Assembly: GCF_000878195.1 (NCBI RefSeq)
Contig: NZ_JXST01000031.1
Span: 16,123 to 80,122, forward strand
Direction: 5' to 3'
Length of the DNA stretch: 64,000 nucleotides
Origin: Mycolicibacterium llatzerense
GTDB lineage: Bacteria > Actinomycetota > Actinomycetes > Mycobacteriales > Mycobacteriaceae
In this document: positions 7,435 through 17,471 of the stretch, in pieces
Position numbering within the stretch: the stretch's first letter is position 1
Layout of the letters: every line of letters starts with the position of its first letter
Translations under genes and position numbers: made by a program
The notes under the pieces: generated by a model
What the model was told of the DNA's origin: nothing
What the model saw: the letters and a program-made list of their open reading frames with translations, nothing else
The model's database searches: none

Positions 7435-8736
7435 GTGGACGCGGTGCTCGGTTTGGCCATGACTCCGTCGTCCATCGGCTTGGTGCTGGTCGAGGGCAAT
7501 GACGTCGACGGGTTCACCATGGACCACGACGCCGTCGAGATCATGAACTCCGGGGACGCCACCGCTGCAGTGCTGCGCAGCGAGGCGCGGGCGGCGACGC
7601 GCGGGTTGCGGCTCAAGTCGATCGGACTGACGTGGAGCGACGACGCCGACGTCGAGGCCTCGATGCTGATGCAGTCGCTCTCGGATTCCGGTTTCGACAA
7701 TGTGGTGCCGGTGCGCTTCCCGGAGGCCAACGAGGCCGTGGCCCGCGGCATCGCGGACGCATTGGGCTGTGGGACGACGGCGGTGTGCACCATCGAGCCG
7801 GAATTCGCGATCACCATGATCGTGCATGCGGCCAGCGGCGCCGTCCACACGGCCGTGAACCACTCCATCGGCTCCAGATCGGTGCTGACCAGCTGGCTCA
7901 GCTCCGTTTTCGCTCGCGCGGACTGGCAGCCGGAGGCGCTGGTGGTCATCGGATCCGCCGGCAACTTCGAGGCGATTCTGCCGGGCCTGCAGGACGCGCT
8001 CTCGGTTCCGGTCTTCACCCCGGAAGAAGCAGACTTGGCGCTGGCCCGCGGTGCGGCGCTGGTGTCCGTGCGATCGGGCGAATCCGACCTGTCCGAGCCG
8101 TACTTCTTCGGCGACGAGCCCCGCCCGGACGAATGGGCCGGTCAGGATTTCGGCTGGGACCCGACCTTCGATCCATTCGAGGCCGCCGCTGCGTTCGAGC
8201 GCAACGCGGTGGTGCCGGTGGGACGGCATCGGTCGGGCAATTCGTCGCGGTGGCAGCAGGTCTCGAGCTCGCCCGCGCTGCCCCTGACCATGCTGGCCGT
8301 CGGGTCGACGGCCTTCGTGGCGTCCGTGTCGATGGCCGTCACGCTGCAGTTCCTGCCCACCCGTGGCGCCGCGTCGACGTCCGTCACCAAGAGCCCGCGG
8401 CCCGCTGCCGCCGAGCAGGCAGTGGCGCCCGTCCAGCCTCCTACGGTCCACGTCGTGCCCGCCGCCGAGCCGTCTGCCGACGTGTCGGCACCGGTCGAGG
8501 CACCGCTGTCGGATGCACCGATCCTCGAACCACAGCCGGCTCCCGCCGTCGAACCGGACCCGGCAGCACATCCCGAGGGTCAGCCGTCCGCCGCCACGGA
8601 CATCCCGCCGGCGGAAATGCCGTCGAATTCGGTCGCCGTCGCGGTGCCCGCGGAGGCCCCGGCTCCGGCAGCTCCCGTCGCTCCGGCACCCACCGATGCG
8701 GCCCCGCCGGCCGAGCCCGCCGCGCCGCCGCAGTAA
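7435..8736 (+). CDS. Mycobacterial membrane protein with actin/Hsp70-like N-domain and Pro/Ala-rich tail
   Basis: A 433-residue protein from GTG. Residues about 1-215 have alternating strands and Gly motifs (GLAMTPSSIGLVLVEG at the N-terminus, a VVIGSAGN segment and an EADLALARGAAL segment) reminiscent of the Hsp70/actin ATPase fold but without a full set of nucleotide motifs. An acidic linker follows, then one transmembrane helix (about 282-304), then about 130 residues dominated by Pro and Ala. That layout places the folded domain inside and the Pro/Ala tail outside. I believe this is the mycobacterial family catalogued as DUF7159, but this is from memory. Function unknown. Confidence 0.75.
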   Translation: MDAVLGLAMTPSSIGLVLVEGNDVDGFTMDHDAVEIMNSGDATAAVLRSEARAATRGLRLKSIGLTWSDDADVEASMLMQSLSDSGFDNVVPVRFPEANEAVARGIADALGCGTTAVCTIEPEFAITMIVHAASGAVHTAVNHSIGSRSVLTSWLSSVFARADWQPEALVVIGSAGNFEAILPGLQDALSVPVFTPEEADLALARGAALVSVRSGESDLSEPYFFGDEPRPDEWAGQDFGWDPTFDPFEAAAAFERNAVVPVGRHRSGNSSRWQQVSSSPALPLTMLAVGSTAFVASVSMAVTLQFLPTRGAASTSVTKSPRPAAAEQAVAPVQPPTVHVVPAAEPSADVSAPVEAPLSDAPILEPQPAPAVEPDPAAHPEGQPSAATDIPPAEMPSNSVAVAVPAEAPAPAAPVAPAPTDAAPPAEPAAPPQ

Positions 8737-8839
8737 ACCCCGAGGTCGAACCGCGTCGGCCGGGCCGACGGCGTGCGGCTAACGAAAGTAACGCCGCCGC
8801 CGAACTACGATATGTAGTGAACGTATCTCGGACCTGAGG

Positions 8840-9604
8840 ATGGACCCCTTGCCCAAAACTGTGCGTTATGCGCTGGCCGTTGCCGCATCTGCGGTGATGA
8901 TGCTGAGCGGCTCCGTGGGTGCTGCTGTCGCGGCATTGCCCGAGTCCCTTCCGGTCGCGATGATCACGCCAGGCAGTGGTGCCGTGGTCGGTGTCGGGAT
9001 GCCCGTCACGGTGACCTTCAGCCAGCCGGTCGCGGACCGGGTGCGCGCCGAACGCACCATCGAGTTCTCGTCGCCGAAGATGACGAAGGCGCCCGCCGGT
9101 ACGTTCGCCTGGCTGGCCGACAACCGCGTGCAGTTCACGCCCAGCACCTACTGGCCTGCGCACTCATCCATCAAGGTGTCGGTCGGCGGGGCCAAGCAGT
9201 CGTTCGAGACCGGGTCGGCCACGCTGGGAGTCGCGAGCATCAGCGGACACACCTTCACGGTGAGCATCGACGGCCAGGTCGTGAAGACCATGCCGGCATC
9301 GATGGGCAAGCCGAAGCACCCGACACCGGTGGGGTCGTTCACGGCGCTGGAGAAGCAGAACCCCGTCGTCATGGATTCGCGGACCATCGGCATCCCGCTC
9401 AATGACCCCGAGGGTTACAAGCTGACGGTGTACAGCGCCGTGCGAGTCACCTGGGGTGGCGTCTACGTGCACGGCGCGCCGTGGTCCGTTGGGCAGCAAG
9501 GCTATTCGAACGTCAGCCACGGCTGCATCAACCTGAGCGCCGACAACGCGTCCTGGTACTACAACCAGGTGAACATCGGCGACCCGATCATCATCAACTC
9601 GTAG
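8840..9604 (+). CDS. L,D-transpeptidase (YkuD domain)
   Basis: A 254-residue exported enzyme that makes 3-3 cross-links in peptidoglycan. A signal peptide (about 1-32) is followed by an Ig-like domain (about 40-120) and the YkuD catalytic domain. The active-site cluster HGAPW...SHGCINLS is intact with nucleophile Cys229. Length and single Ig-like domain resemble the short mycobacterial enzymes such as LdtMt1. The ATG at 8840 follows a GAGG element. The last 11 bases overlap the tail of the convergent XRE regulator gene. Confidence 0.92.
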   Translation: MDPLPKTVRYALAVAASAVMMLSGSVGAAVAALPESLPVAMITPGSGAVVGVGMPVTVTFSQPVADRVRAERTIEFSSPKMTKAPAGTFAWLADNRVQFTPSTYWPAHSSIKVSVGGAKQSFETGSATLGVASISGHTFTVSIDGQVVKTMPASMGKPKHPTPVGSFTALEKQNPVVMDSRTIGIPLNDPEGYKLTVYSAVRVTWGGVYVHGAPWSVGQQGYSNVSHGCINLSADNASWYYNQVNIGDPIIINS

Positions 9605-10391
9605 ACCGCAGCGCCTGCGCCGTCGCGTCGTCGGCGGGCAGGAATGCTTCGATGCTCAATTCCACGGCGGTCAGGTCCAGCGCCGTGCCGAAGGTGGTCA
9701 CGGTGCTGAGGAAGGTCAGCACCTGGCCGTCCGGGCCGTCGATCTCCAGCGGTACCGCGACGCCGCCCAGATCGGACGATTCGACGTTTCCACCGGGGTA
9801 GGCCTCGATCTCGGTCAACAGGTCGTGAAGTTGGGCCGACGCACTGCTGGCCACCTCGCGCCGTAGCCGCCCGATCACGTGGTGGCGCCACTGTCCGAGA
9901 TTGCGGATCCGGGGCGCCAACCCGTCCGGATGCAGCGAAATGCGAAGGGCGTTGGGCGATTTCAGCAATGGGGGAGCCACGCCCTCGAGCAGCACCACGA
10001 TGCCGGCATTGCCGGCCACGATGTTCCACAGGTGGTCGACGGCCAGGCACGGGAACGGCTCATACGCGGCGAGCACGCGGTCGATCCCGGTGCGCACCGC
10101 GCTCATTTCTGGGTCGTCGAGTGCCCGCTCGGCGTACACGGGCGCGTGCCCGGCGGCCAGCAGCAGCCGGTTCTGTTCTCGCGCAGGGACATTCAGCACA
10201 CTGCCGAGTTTGAGTACCATGGCCCGGCTCGGCGTCGAACGGCCGGTCTCGATGAAACTGAGATGGCGCGCGGACACGTCGGCCTCGATCGCCAGGTCGA
10301 GCTGGCTGATGCGCCGCCGTTGCCGCCACTGCCGCATGAGGGTTCCGAACGGTTGCGGCGAGTGCGGTGGGGCAGTGGTAGCGGCGGTCAC
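9594..10391 (-). CDS. XRE-family transcriptional regulator with MmyB-like ligand-binding domain
   Basis: A 265-residue regulator. Residues about 14-70 form a Cro/XRE helix-turn-helix (ISQLDLAIEADVSARHLSFIE). The remainder matches the MmyB-like sensor domain typical of actinobacterial regulators (YEPFPCLAVDHLWNIVAGN, DLLTEIEAYPG), which binds hydrophobic ligands. It is divergent from a small membrane protein at 10507, with a perfect 25-bp palindrome (10435-10459) in the gap, so autoregulation and control of that neighbour are likely. Its 3' end overlaps the L,D-transpeptidase gene by 11 bases. Confidence 0.9.
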   Translation of the reverse strand: MTAATTAPPHSPQPFGTLMRQWRQRRRISQLDLAIEADVSARHLSFIETGRSTPSRAMVLKLGSVLNVPAREQNRLLLAAGHAPVYAERALDDPEMSAVRTGIDRVLAAYEPFPCLAVDHLWNIVAGNAGIVVLLEGVAPPLLKSPNALRISLHPDGLAPRIRNLGQWRHHVIGRLRREVASSASAQLHDLLTEIEAYPGGNVESSDLGGVAVPLEIDGPDGQVLTFLSTVTTFGTALDLTAVELSIEAFLPADDATAQALRSTS

Positions 10392-10434
10392 GCTCTCCAG
10401 TGTCGCGGCTGCAGGTCTCGGTGGCGACTACCTG

Positions 10435-10459
10435 TCAGGTAATTGCGGCAATTACCTGA
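10435..10459. promoter_or_regulatory. 25-bp perfect operator palindrome (XRE-MmyB regulator)
   Basis: Two exact 12-bp arms (TCAGGTAATTGC and its complement) flank a single central G. A third half-site TACCTG at 10429-10434 forms an overlapping smaller palindrome, ACCTG-T-CAGGT. The element lies between the regulator start (10391) and the membrane-protein ATG (10507). Confidence 0.75.
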
Positions 10460-10506
10460 TGGGGACAGGCTCGAATCGGCCGGCAACGCACCAGGAGGCG
10501 ATCGAG

Positions 10507-10851
10507 ATGCGCACGACCCACCCCGCAAGCGAACCGTCGACGAAGGCGCCGCCGATCTGGCTGCGGGCGGTCATGGCGGCCGACCGAACCGGATCGGCCT
10601 GGTACGTCGGTACCGGTTTCTTCTTCGCGCCGGCGTTGCTGGTGGTCTCGCCGTGGCCGGCGCTGACCACGGTGCTATGGGTGATCATCTCCGTCACCGG
10701 GTTGTGGCTCGGCCTGCTCGGCGTCGCGATGGCGACCGGCCTGGCGATGGTGCTGCGCTCCGGCCAGGAGTTGTCCGACGATTACTGGCAGTCGCTTCTG
10801 GACTACCCGGATCGGCCCAAGGTCACTGCGCAACAGCTGGTTTCGCGTTAG
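10507..10851 (+). CDS. Small two-helix membrane protein
   Basis: A 114-residue protein with an AGGAGG Shine-Dalgarno just upstream that fixes the ATG at 10507. Two hydrophobic segments (about 38-57 and 60-85) follow a polar N-terminus, and a soluble tail (LSDDYWQSLLDYPDRP) follows. No known family recognised. It lies directly beyond the palindromic operator of the divergent XRE regulator, which probably controls it. Its last 29 bases overlap the 3' end of the convergent P450 gene. Confidence 0.75.
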   Translation: MRTTHPASEPSTKAPPIWLRAVMAADRTGSAWYVGTGFFFAPALLVVSPWPALTTVLWVIISVTGLWLGLLGVAMATGLAMVLRSGQELSDDYWQSLLDYPDRPKVTAQQLVSR

Positions 10852-12082
10852 CGCCGGTGTAGTCGACCTGCCAGTGCTTGATGCCGTTCAGCCAGCCGGA
10901 CCGCAGTCGCTCCGGCTCGCTGAGCGGACGCAGGTCGGGCATGTGGTCGGCGATCGCGTTGAACATCAGGTCGATGGTCATCCGGGCCAGGTTCGCCCCG
11001 ATGCAGTAGTGCGCGCCGGTGCCGCCGAAGCCGACGTGCGGGTTGGGGTCGCGCATGATGTTGAACGCGTACGGGTCGTCGAACACTTCCTCGTCGAAGT
11101 TGGCCGACCGATAGCACATCACCACCCGTTGGCCCTTCTTGATCGGCATGCCGCCGAGCTCTGTGTCCTGCGTTGCTGTGCGCTGGAACGAGGTGACCGG
11201 GGTGGCCCAGCGGACGATCTCGTCGGCGGCCGTCGCGGGACGTTCCCGCTTGAACAGTTCCCACTGGTCCGGGTGCTCGGCGAAGGCCATCATGCCCTGG
11301 GTGATGGTGTTGCGGGTGGTCTCGTTGCCGGCCACCGCCAGCAGGATGACGAAGAATCCGAACTCGTCGTCGGAGAGCTTGTGGCCCTCGACGTCGGCCT
11401 GGACCAGCCGGGTCACCAGGTCGTCGCGCGGGTTGGCGCCCCGATCGGCGGCCATGGCCATGCCATACATGATCAGTTCGACCGACGCGGTGATGGCGTC
11501 GTTGCCGGCGAATTCGGGATCCATGTCGCCGACCATCTGATTGGACCAGTCGAACAGCTTCTTGCGGTCTTCCTGTGGCACGCCCATCAGGCCGGCGATC
11601 GCCTGCAGCGGAAGCTCACAGGAGACCTGCTCGACGAAGTCGCCGTAGCCCTTGGCGGCGGCCTCCTGCGCGATCTGCTGTGCCCGCTTGCTCAGTTCGT
11701 CGCGCAGCAGTTCGATGGCCCGCGGGGTGAACATCCGCGAGATGATCTTCCGTAGGTGGGTGTGATGTGGCGCGTCCATGTTCAGCAGCACGAACTTGCC
11801 GCGCTCGATCTGTTCGGTGACGGTGCCGTCCTGGTACCGGGGGATGGCCGTCTTCTCCTGGCTGGAGAACACGTCGCTGCGACGCGACACCTCCTTGACA
11901 TCCTTGTGCCGCGTCACCACCCAGTAGCCACCGTCATCGAAACCGCCCTTGCCCATGGGCTGTTCGTTCCACCAGATCGGCGCGACCTCCCGCAGTTCGG
12001 CGAGTTCGGCCACCGGCAGCCTCTGGGCGTAGATGTCGGGGTCGGTGAAGTCGAATCCAGCTGGGATGTTGGGTGCCGACAT
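10823..12082 (-). CDS. Cytochrome P450 CYP125-type (steroid C26/27 hydroxylase)
   Basis: A 419-residue P450 that closely follows the remembered sequence of M. tuberculosis CYP125A1: PNIPAGFDFTDPDIYAQRLP near the start, VEQVSCELPLQAIAGLMGVP in the middle, AGNETTRNTITQGMMAF in the I-helix and GFGGTGAHYCIGANLARM around the heme Cys (about 360). CYP125 oxidises the terminal side-chain carbon of cholesterol and cholest-4-en-3-one. The ATG at 12082 is preceded by GAGGAG. A KstR consensus site overlaps the promoter, which fits sterol induction. No ferredoxin or fadA5 partner is adjacent, so this may be a secondary CYP125 paralogue. Confidence 0.9.
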   Translation of the reverse strand: MSAPNIPAGFDFTDPDIYAQRLPVAELAELREVAPIWWNEQPMGKGGFDDGGYWVVTRHKDVKEVSRRSDVFSSQEKTAIPRYQDGTVTEQIERGKFVLLNMDAPHHTHLRKIISRMFTPRAIELLRDELSKRAQQIAQEAAAKGYGDFVEQVSCELPLQAIAGLMGVPQEDRKKLFDWSNQMVGDMDPEFAGNDAITASVELIMYGMAMAADRGANPRDDLVTRLVQADVEGHKLSDDEFGFFVILLAVAGNETTRNTITQGMMAFAEHPDQWELFKRERPATAADEIVRWATPVTSFQRTATQDTELGGMPIKKGQRVVMCYRSANFDEEVFDDPYAFNIMRDPNPHVGFGGTGAHYCIGANLARMTIDLMFNAIADHMPDLRPLSEPERLRSGWLNGIKHWQVDYTGANAKPAVAQ

Positions 12083-12098
12083 GTGGCGCTCCTCACTC

Positions 12099-12112
12099 TG
12101 CAACGTGTTTCA
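12099..12112. promoter_or_regulatory. KstR operator upstream of the CYP125-type gene
   Basis: TGCAACGTGTTTCA fits the KstR consensus TnnAACnnGTTnnA at every fixed position. It lies just downstream of the -10, over the expected transcription start, as expected for a repressor. An almost identical arrangement occurs at 17376. Confidence 0.75.
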
Positions 12113-12114
12113 AT

Positions 12115-12143
12115 TTAGTACCGCGTGGAGGTCGGGGCCGCAA
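12115..12143 (-). promoter_or_regulatory. Promoter of the CYP125-type gene
   Basis: On the minus strand TTGCGG (12143-12138), a 17-base spacer and TACTAA (12120-12115). The start would fall inside the KstR site. The same spacing and the same -10 occur at the promoter 17392-17420. Confidence 0.6.
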
Positions 12144-12364
12144 GGTTATGCCGATAATTCGGCTCAGATTCTGGGTGAATGCCGATGGCTGCCGATTTGC
12201 CGAGCACTATTCGTCGTAGCAATTCCGGCGCGTGAGCCGTCGTGGGGGCCAAGTCCGCGAGCGGGGATTCGTACGGCCGCACCAGATTGATCCGGCAATT
12301 TCCCAGCAATACCGCAGTCACCTGTAGCACCATTGGTTACCGGACATGCACGGGAGGGCTTCAG

Positions 12365-12880
12365 ATGAGGATCCTTGGCGACGCCAGAATCCGCGCCGTA
12401 GGGCTGGCCTGCGCAGCGTTGCTGCTGCCGATCGGGTCGGCCGCGGCCGCATGGGCCGACGACGCCGCGCCCGATACCAAGTCCGGTGACAGCTCGGCGG
12501 TCGATCTCGCGGCGGCCCCGATCGACCCGCCGCCGCCCGTTGCTCCCAAGCCGGTGCCGGCCGGCAAGCCGGTCCCGGTGGCGAATGCCACCCCTGTGCC
12601 GCACCTGTCCAGCCCGGAGAATCTGCCGCCGTACACCACGAGCACCGCGGAAGGGTCCCAGGACACCGACCAGCTGTCGTATCTGCGCGACGTCTGGCAT
12701 GCCGTCCAGGAGCGCGAGATCAGCCCCAAGCAGGCCCTCGTGCTGCTGGCGCAGCGCCCCATGGACGCTGACGCAGCACCTCCCGCGGGCATGCCGGCCG
12801 GGCCGCAGGCGCAAGCGCCGGTCCGGCCGCCGGCCCCGGAAGCGCCTGCCCCTGTGGACGTTCCGCCGCCCCCGGAGTAG
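12365..12880 (+). CDS. Secreted Pro/Ala-rich protein with a YLRDxWH motif
   Basis: A 171-residue protein with an N-terminal signal peptide (about 1-31) and a GGGAGGG ribosome site before the ATG. The mature protein is Pro/Ala-rich with one folded-looking segment at about 101-130 (QLSYLRDVWHAVQEREISPK). The same QLxYLRDxWH core appears in another secreted Pro-rich protein at 56806-57390, so they are probably distant paralogues. The stop abuts the stop of the convergent oxidoreductase gene with no gap. Function unknown. Confidence 0.75.
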   Translation: MRILGDARIRAVGLACAALLLPIGSAAAAWADDAAPDTKSGDSSAVDLAAAPIDPPPPVAPKPVPAGKPVPVANATPVPHLSSPENLPPYTTSTAEGSQDTDQLSYLRDVWHAVQEREISPKQALVLLAQRPMDADAAPPAGMPAGPQAQAPVRPPAPEAPAPVDVPPPPE

Positions 12881-15114
<2,234 letters not shown>

Positions 15115-15118
<4 letters not shown>

Positions 15119-15684
15119 GACGACGCCTTCCGTTGTGTTGTCGCGGCAGACACGAGGGCGCGTAGCTGCCGATGCACGAGGTCCAATGGGTTGGTCGAGC
15201 CGGTGGTACGGGCCACCAGGACGGCGCCTTCGATGGCGGTGGTGGCGAGCATGGCCAGCTCGGCGGCTTGTTCGGGGGCGGCTCCGTCGGCCTGCAACTG
15301 CACTTCGAGTTGGTCGAGCCAGCGGGTGAAGGCTGCGGCGGCCCGTTCGATCACGGGCGGGTTGTCGGCCTCGACGGCGACTGCGACCACCGGGCAACCG
15401 GCCCGGAATCCGCTGTCGGTCAGTTGGGTGCGGAACCCGTCGATCAGCACGTCGAGCGCTTCGAGTGCCGTGCCGGCCTTGGCGATCCGGCGGGCGACGT
15501 GATCGCTCGCGAAATCGATTGCCTCGCAGAGCAGTTGGGTCCGACCGCCGGGGAAGTGATGGTAGGCCGAGCCGCGCGGCGCTCCGCTGTGGGCGAGCAC
15601 GTCGGCGATCGCCGTCGAATGCGCGCCCCGCTCGCGGATGAGCAATGCCGCAGAAACGATCATGCGGTCACGCGGGCTGGCCAT
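15115..15684 (-). CDS. TetR-family regulator (LmrA/YxaF type)
   Basis: A 189-residue repressor starting at ATG 15684. The helix-turn-helix (about 10-55) contains GAPRGSAYHHFPGGRTQLLCEA, a wording typical of the LmrA/YxaF subgroup; the rest is the helical ligand-binding domain. The start is 20 bases downstream of a perfect inverted repeat (15705-15724), indicating autoregulation. The gene overlaps the molybdopterin oxidoreductase by 4 bases, so it should control that enzyme. Confidence 0.88.
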
Positions 15685-15704
15685 GGCTGCGGTCCCTTCG
15701 CCGA

Positions 15705-15724
15705 TATGTATGCAACCATACATA
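15705..15724. promoter_or_regulatory. Operator of the TetR / molybdopterin oxidoreductase operon
   Basis: TATGTATG-CAAC-CATACATA is a perfect inverted repeat with 8-bp arms and a 4-bp centre. It is AT-rich against a GC-rich background, directly upstream of the TetR gene. Confidence 0.7.
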
Positions 15725-15757
15725 ATCGGCAGGCAGGGGTCTATGCCGGCGCGCGGC

Positions 15758-16204
15758 CTAACTGATCGACAGCCAGAGCGCCAGGAACGCCGACATGCTC
15801 GTCAGGCACCACAGATGGTCGCGGCAGATGGACCGGGCCAGCCGCGACTGCTCGGCGAGCGTCCCGGTCCGGTGCCCCAGGGTCACGGCGTGCCGGACGG
15901 TGCGCAGCAGCGCCAGCAGCACCGGCCCACCGGCAAGAACAGCCGAGAGCGCCAGCAACCATCCGGGCGCCGCCCCGCGGACAGCATGAAAAGCCAACGC
16001 CGCCAATAGGATCACCATCACGGCGGCGATCACCAGGCTCATCGGGCGCGATGCTGTGGTGGCCCGGTGGTAGTAGGCGGCGATGGACGCCAGCACGGGT
16101 TCCGGCACGTCGGCCGACCTGCGATGGCGGAGCACCTGAACATCGAAGATCAGGTCCATCCACAGGACGGCGATCAGGAACCCGCTGCCGGCGGCCTCGA
16201 TCAC
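15758..16204 (-). CDS. Four-helix membrane protein coupled to the nitronate-monooxygenase gene
   Basis: A 148-residue protein starting with a GTG that overlaps the upstream stop (GTGA). Four hydrophobic segments are visible: about 7-24, 52-74, 82-105 and 130-148, joined by short basic loops with conserved-looking HRR and YYHRAT. No family recognised. Because of the 4-base overlap it is translated together with the upstream flavoenzyme, and so should share its KstR-type control. Confidence 0.75.
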   Translation of the reverse strand: MIEAAGSGFLIAVLWMDLIFDVQVLRHRRSADVPEPVLASIAAYYHRATTASRPMSLVIAAVMVILLAALAFHAVRGAAPGWLLALSAVLAGGPVLLALLRTVRHAVTLGHRTGTLAEQSRLARSICRDHLWCLTSMSAFLALWLSIS

Positions 16205-17334
16205 ACGGACGCGGCTTCGTTCAATTCCTCGAGCCGGCCGGTGGCCTCCAGGTACTCCTGCACCCAGCGCTCGATCACCGCGGACGTCTTCTCGACCTTG
16301 GTGAACTGGCCGACCACCTGGCCGACGGGGTTGAACGCGACGTCGACGCTCTCGTTCGGGTACTTGTGCGTCGCGGCGACGGCCATGCCGGAAACCATGT
16401 ACTGCAACGGCATTCCGAGCGGCTTCGGGTTGCCTTCCTGCTCCCAGGCCTCGGTCCAATCGTTGCGCAGCATGCGCGCCGGCTTGCCGGTGAACGACCG
16501 GCTGCGCACGGTGTCCTTGCTGCTCGCCTTGGCGTACGCGGCGTGCTGCTGCTCGGAGTGTTCGCTCTCTTCGACCATCACCCACTGCGAACCGGTCCAC
16601 GCGCCCTGCGTGCCGAGGGCGAGTGCCGCGGCGATCTGCTGGCCGCTGCCGATGCCGCCGGCGGCCAGCACCGGTACCGGCGCGACCTCCTTGACGACCT
16701 GGGGCCACAGCACGATCGAGCCGATCTCACCGCTGTGTCCACCGGCCTCGCCACCCTGGGCGATGATGATGTCGACGCCGGCATCGGCGTGCTTGCGGGC
16801 CTGTGACGGCGAGCCGCACAGTGCCGCCACCTTGCGGCCCTCGGCATGAATGTGGTCGATCATGTCCTTGGGCGGCGTGCCCAGCGCATTGGCGATCAGG
16901 GTGCACTTCGGGTGCTGCAGAGCGACCTCGACCTGTGGGGTCGCGGTGGCCTCGGTCCAGCCGAGCAGCTGCAGGGCGTCGTCGTCGCTGTGGTCGACCG
17001 GCACGCCGTGGTCGGCGAGGATCTTCTTCGCGAAGTCGAGGTGTTCCTGCGGTACCAGGGCGTTGAGCTGCTTCTTGAGCACCTCGGGATCCAGGTCGAC
17101 CTGGTCCATGCCCTCGTACTTGTTGGGGATGACGATGTCGACGCCGTAGGGGTGGTCGCCGATGTTCTCGTCGATCCACTTCAGCTCGATCTCGAGCTGC
17201 TCAGGAGTGAAACCGACGGCGCCCAGGACGCCGAATCCGCCGGCTTTGCTGACTGCCACGACCACGTCGCGGCAGTGGGTGAAGGCGAAGATCGGGTATT
17301 CGATGCCGAGTTGATCGCAGAGAGCGGTGCGCAT
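16201..17334 (-). CDS. Nitronate monooxygenase / 2-nitropropane dioxygenase-type flavoprotein (Rv1894c-like)
   Basis: A 377-residue FMN TIM-barrel protein. Recognisable elements are PIFAFTHCRDVVVAVSKAGG at the N-terminus, the FMN segment IIAQGGEAGGHSG and LAAGGIGSGQQIAAALALG. It resembles M. tuberculosis Rv1894c closely in remembered sequence. Reaction class is oxidation of nitronates or related substrates, but many mycobacterial members are of unknown function. The start ATG 17334 is preceded by AAGGA. A KstR consensus site and promoter lie 42-86 bases upstream, linking it to sterol catabolism. It is followed by a GTGA-coupled membrane protein. Confidence 0.88.
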   Translation of the reverse strand: MRTALCDQLGIEYPIFAFTHCRDVVVAVSKAGGFGVLGAVGFTPEQLEIELKWIDENIGDHPYGVDIVIPNKYEGMDQVDLDPEVLKKQLNALVPQEHLDFAKKILADHGVPVDHSDDDALQLLGWTEATATPQVEVALQHPKCTLIANALGTPPKDMIDHIHAEGRKVAALCGSPSQARKHADAGVDIIIAQGGEAGGHSGEIGSIVLWPQVVKEVAPVPVLAAGGIGSGQQIAAALALGTQGAWTGSQWVMVEESEHSEQQHAAYAKASSKDTVRSRSFTGKPARMLRNDWTEAWEQEGNPKPLGMPLQYMVSGMAVAATHKYPNESVDVAFNPVGQVVGQFTKVEKTSAVIERWVQEYLEATGRLEELNEAASV

Positions 17335-17375
17335 AGGAGTTCCTTGTGCTGGTGCCGAAGCCGTAGTGGCAAAAC

Positions 17376-17389
17376 TGAAACGTGTTCTA
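17376..17389. promoter_or_regulatory. KstR operator upstream of the nitronate-monooxygenase gene
   Basis: TGAAACGTGTTCTA fits TnnAACnnGTTnnA completely and has better dyad symmetry than the site at 12099. It lies immediately downstream of the -10 at 17392-17397. Confidence 0.8.
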
Positions 17390-17391
17390 AT

Positions 17392-17420
17392 TTAGTACCG
17401 CGTGACAGTCCGGCGCGCAA
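17392..17420 (-). promoter_or_regulatory. Promoter of the nitronate-monooxygenase gene
   Basis: On the minus strand TTGCGC (17420-17415), 17-base spacer, TACTAA (17397-17392). The architecture and much of the sequence duplicate the CYP125-type promoter. Confidence 0.6.
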
Positions 17421-17471
17421 GGCCACGCGCGCATTGGGGCCCAGATTCGGGGCGAATACCGTTCCTGACGG

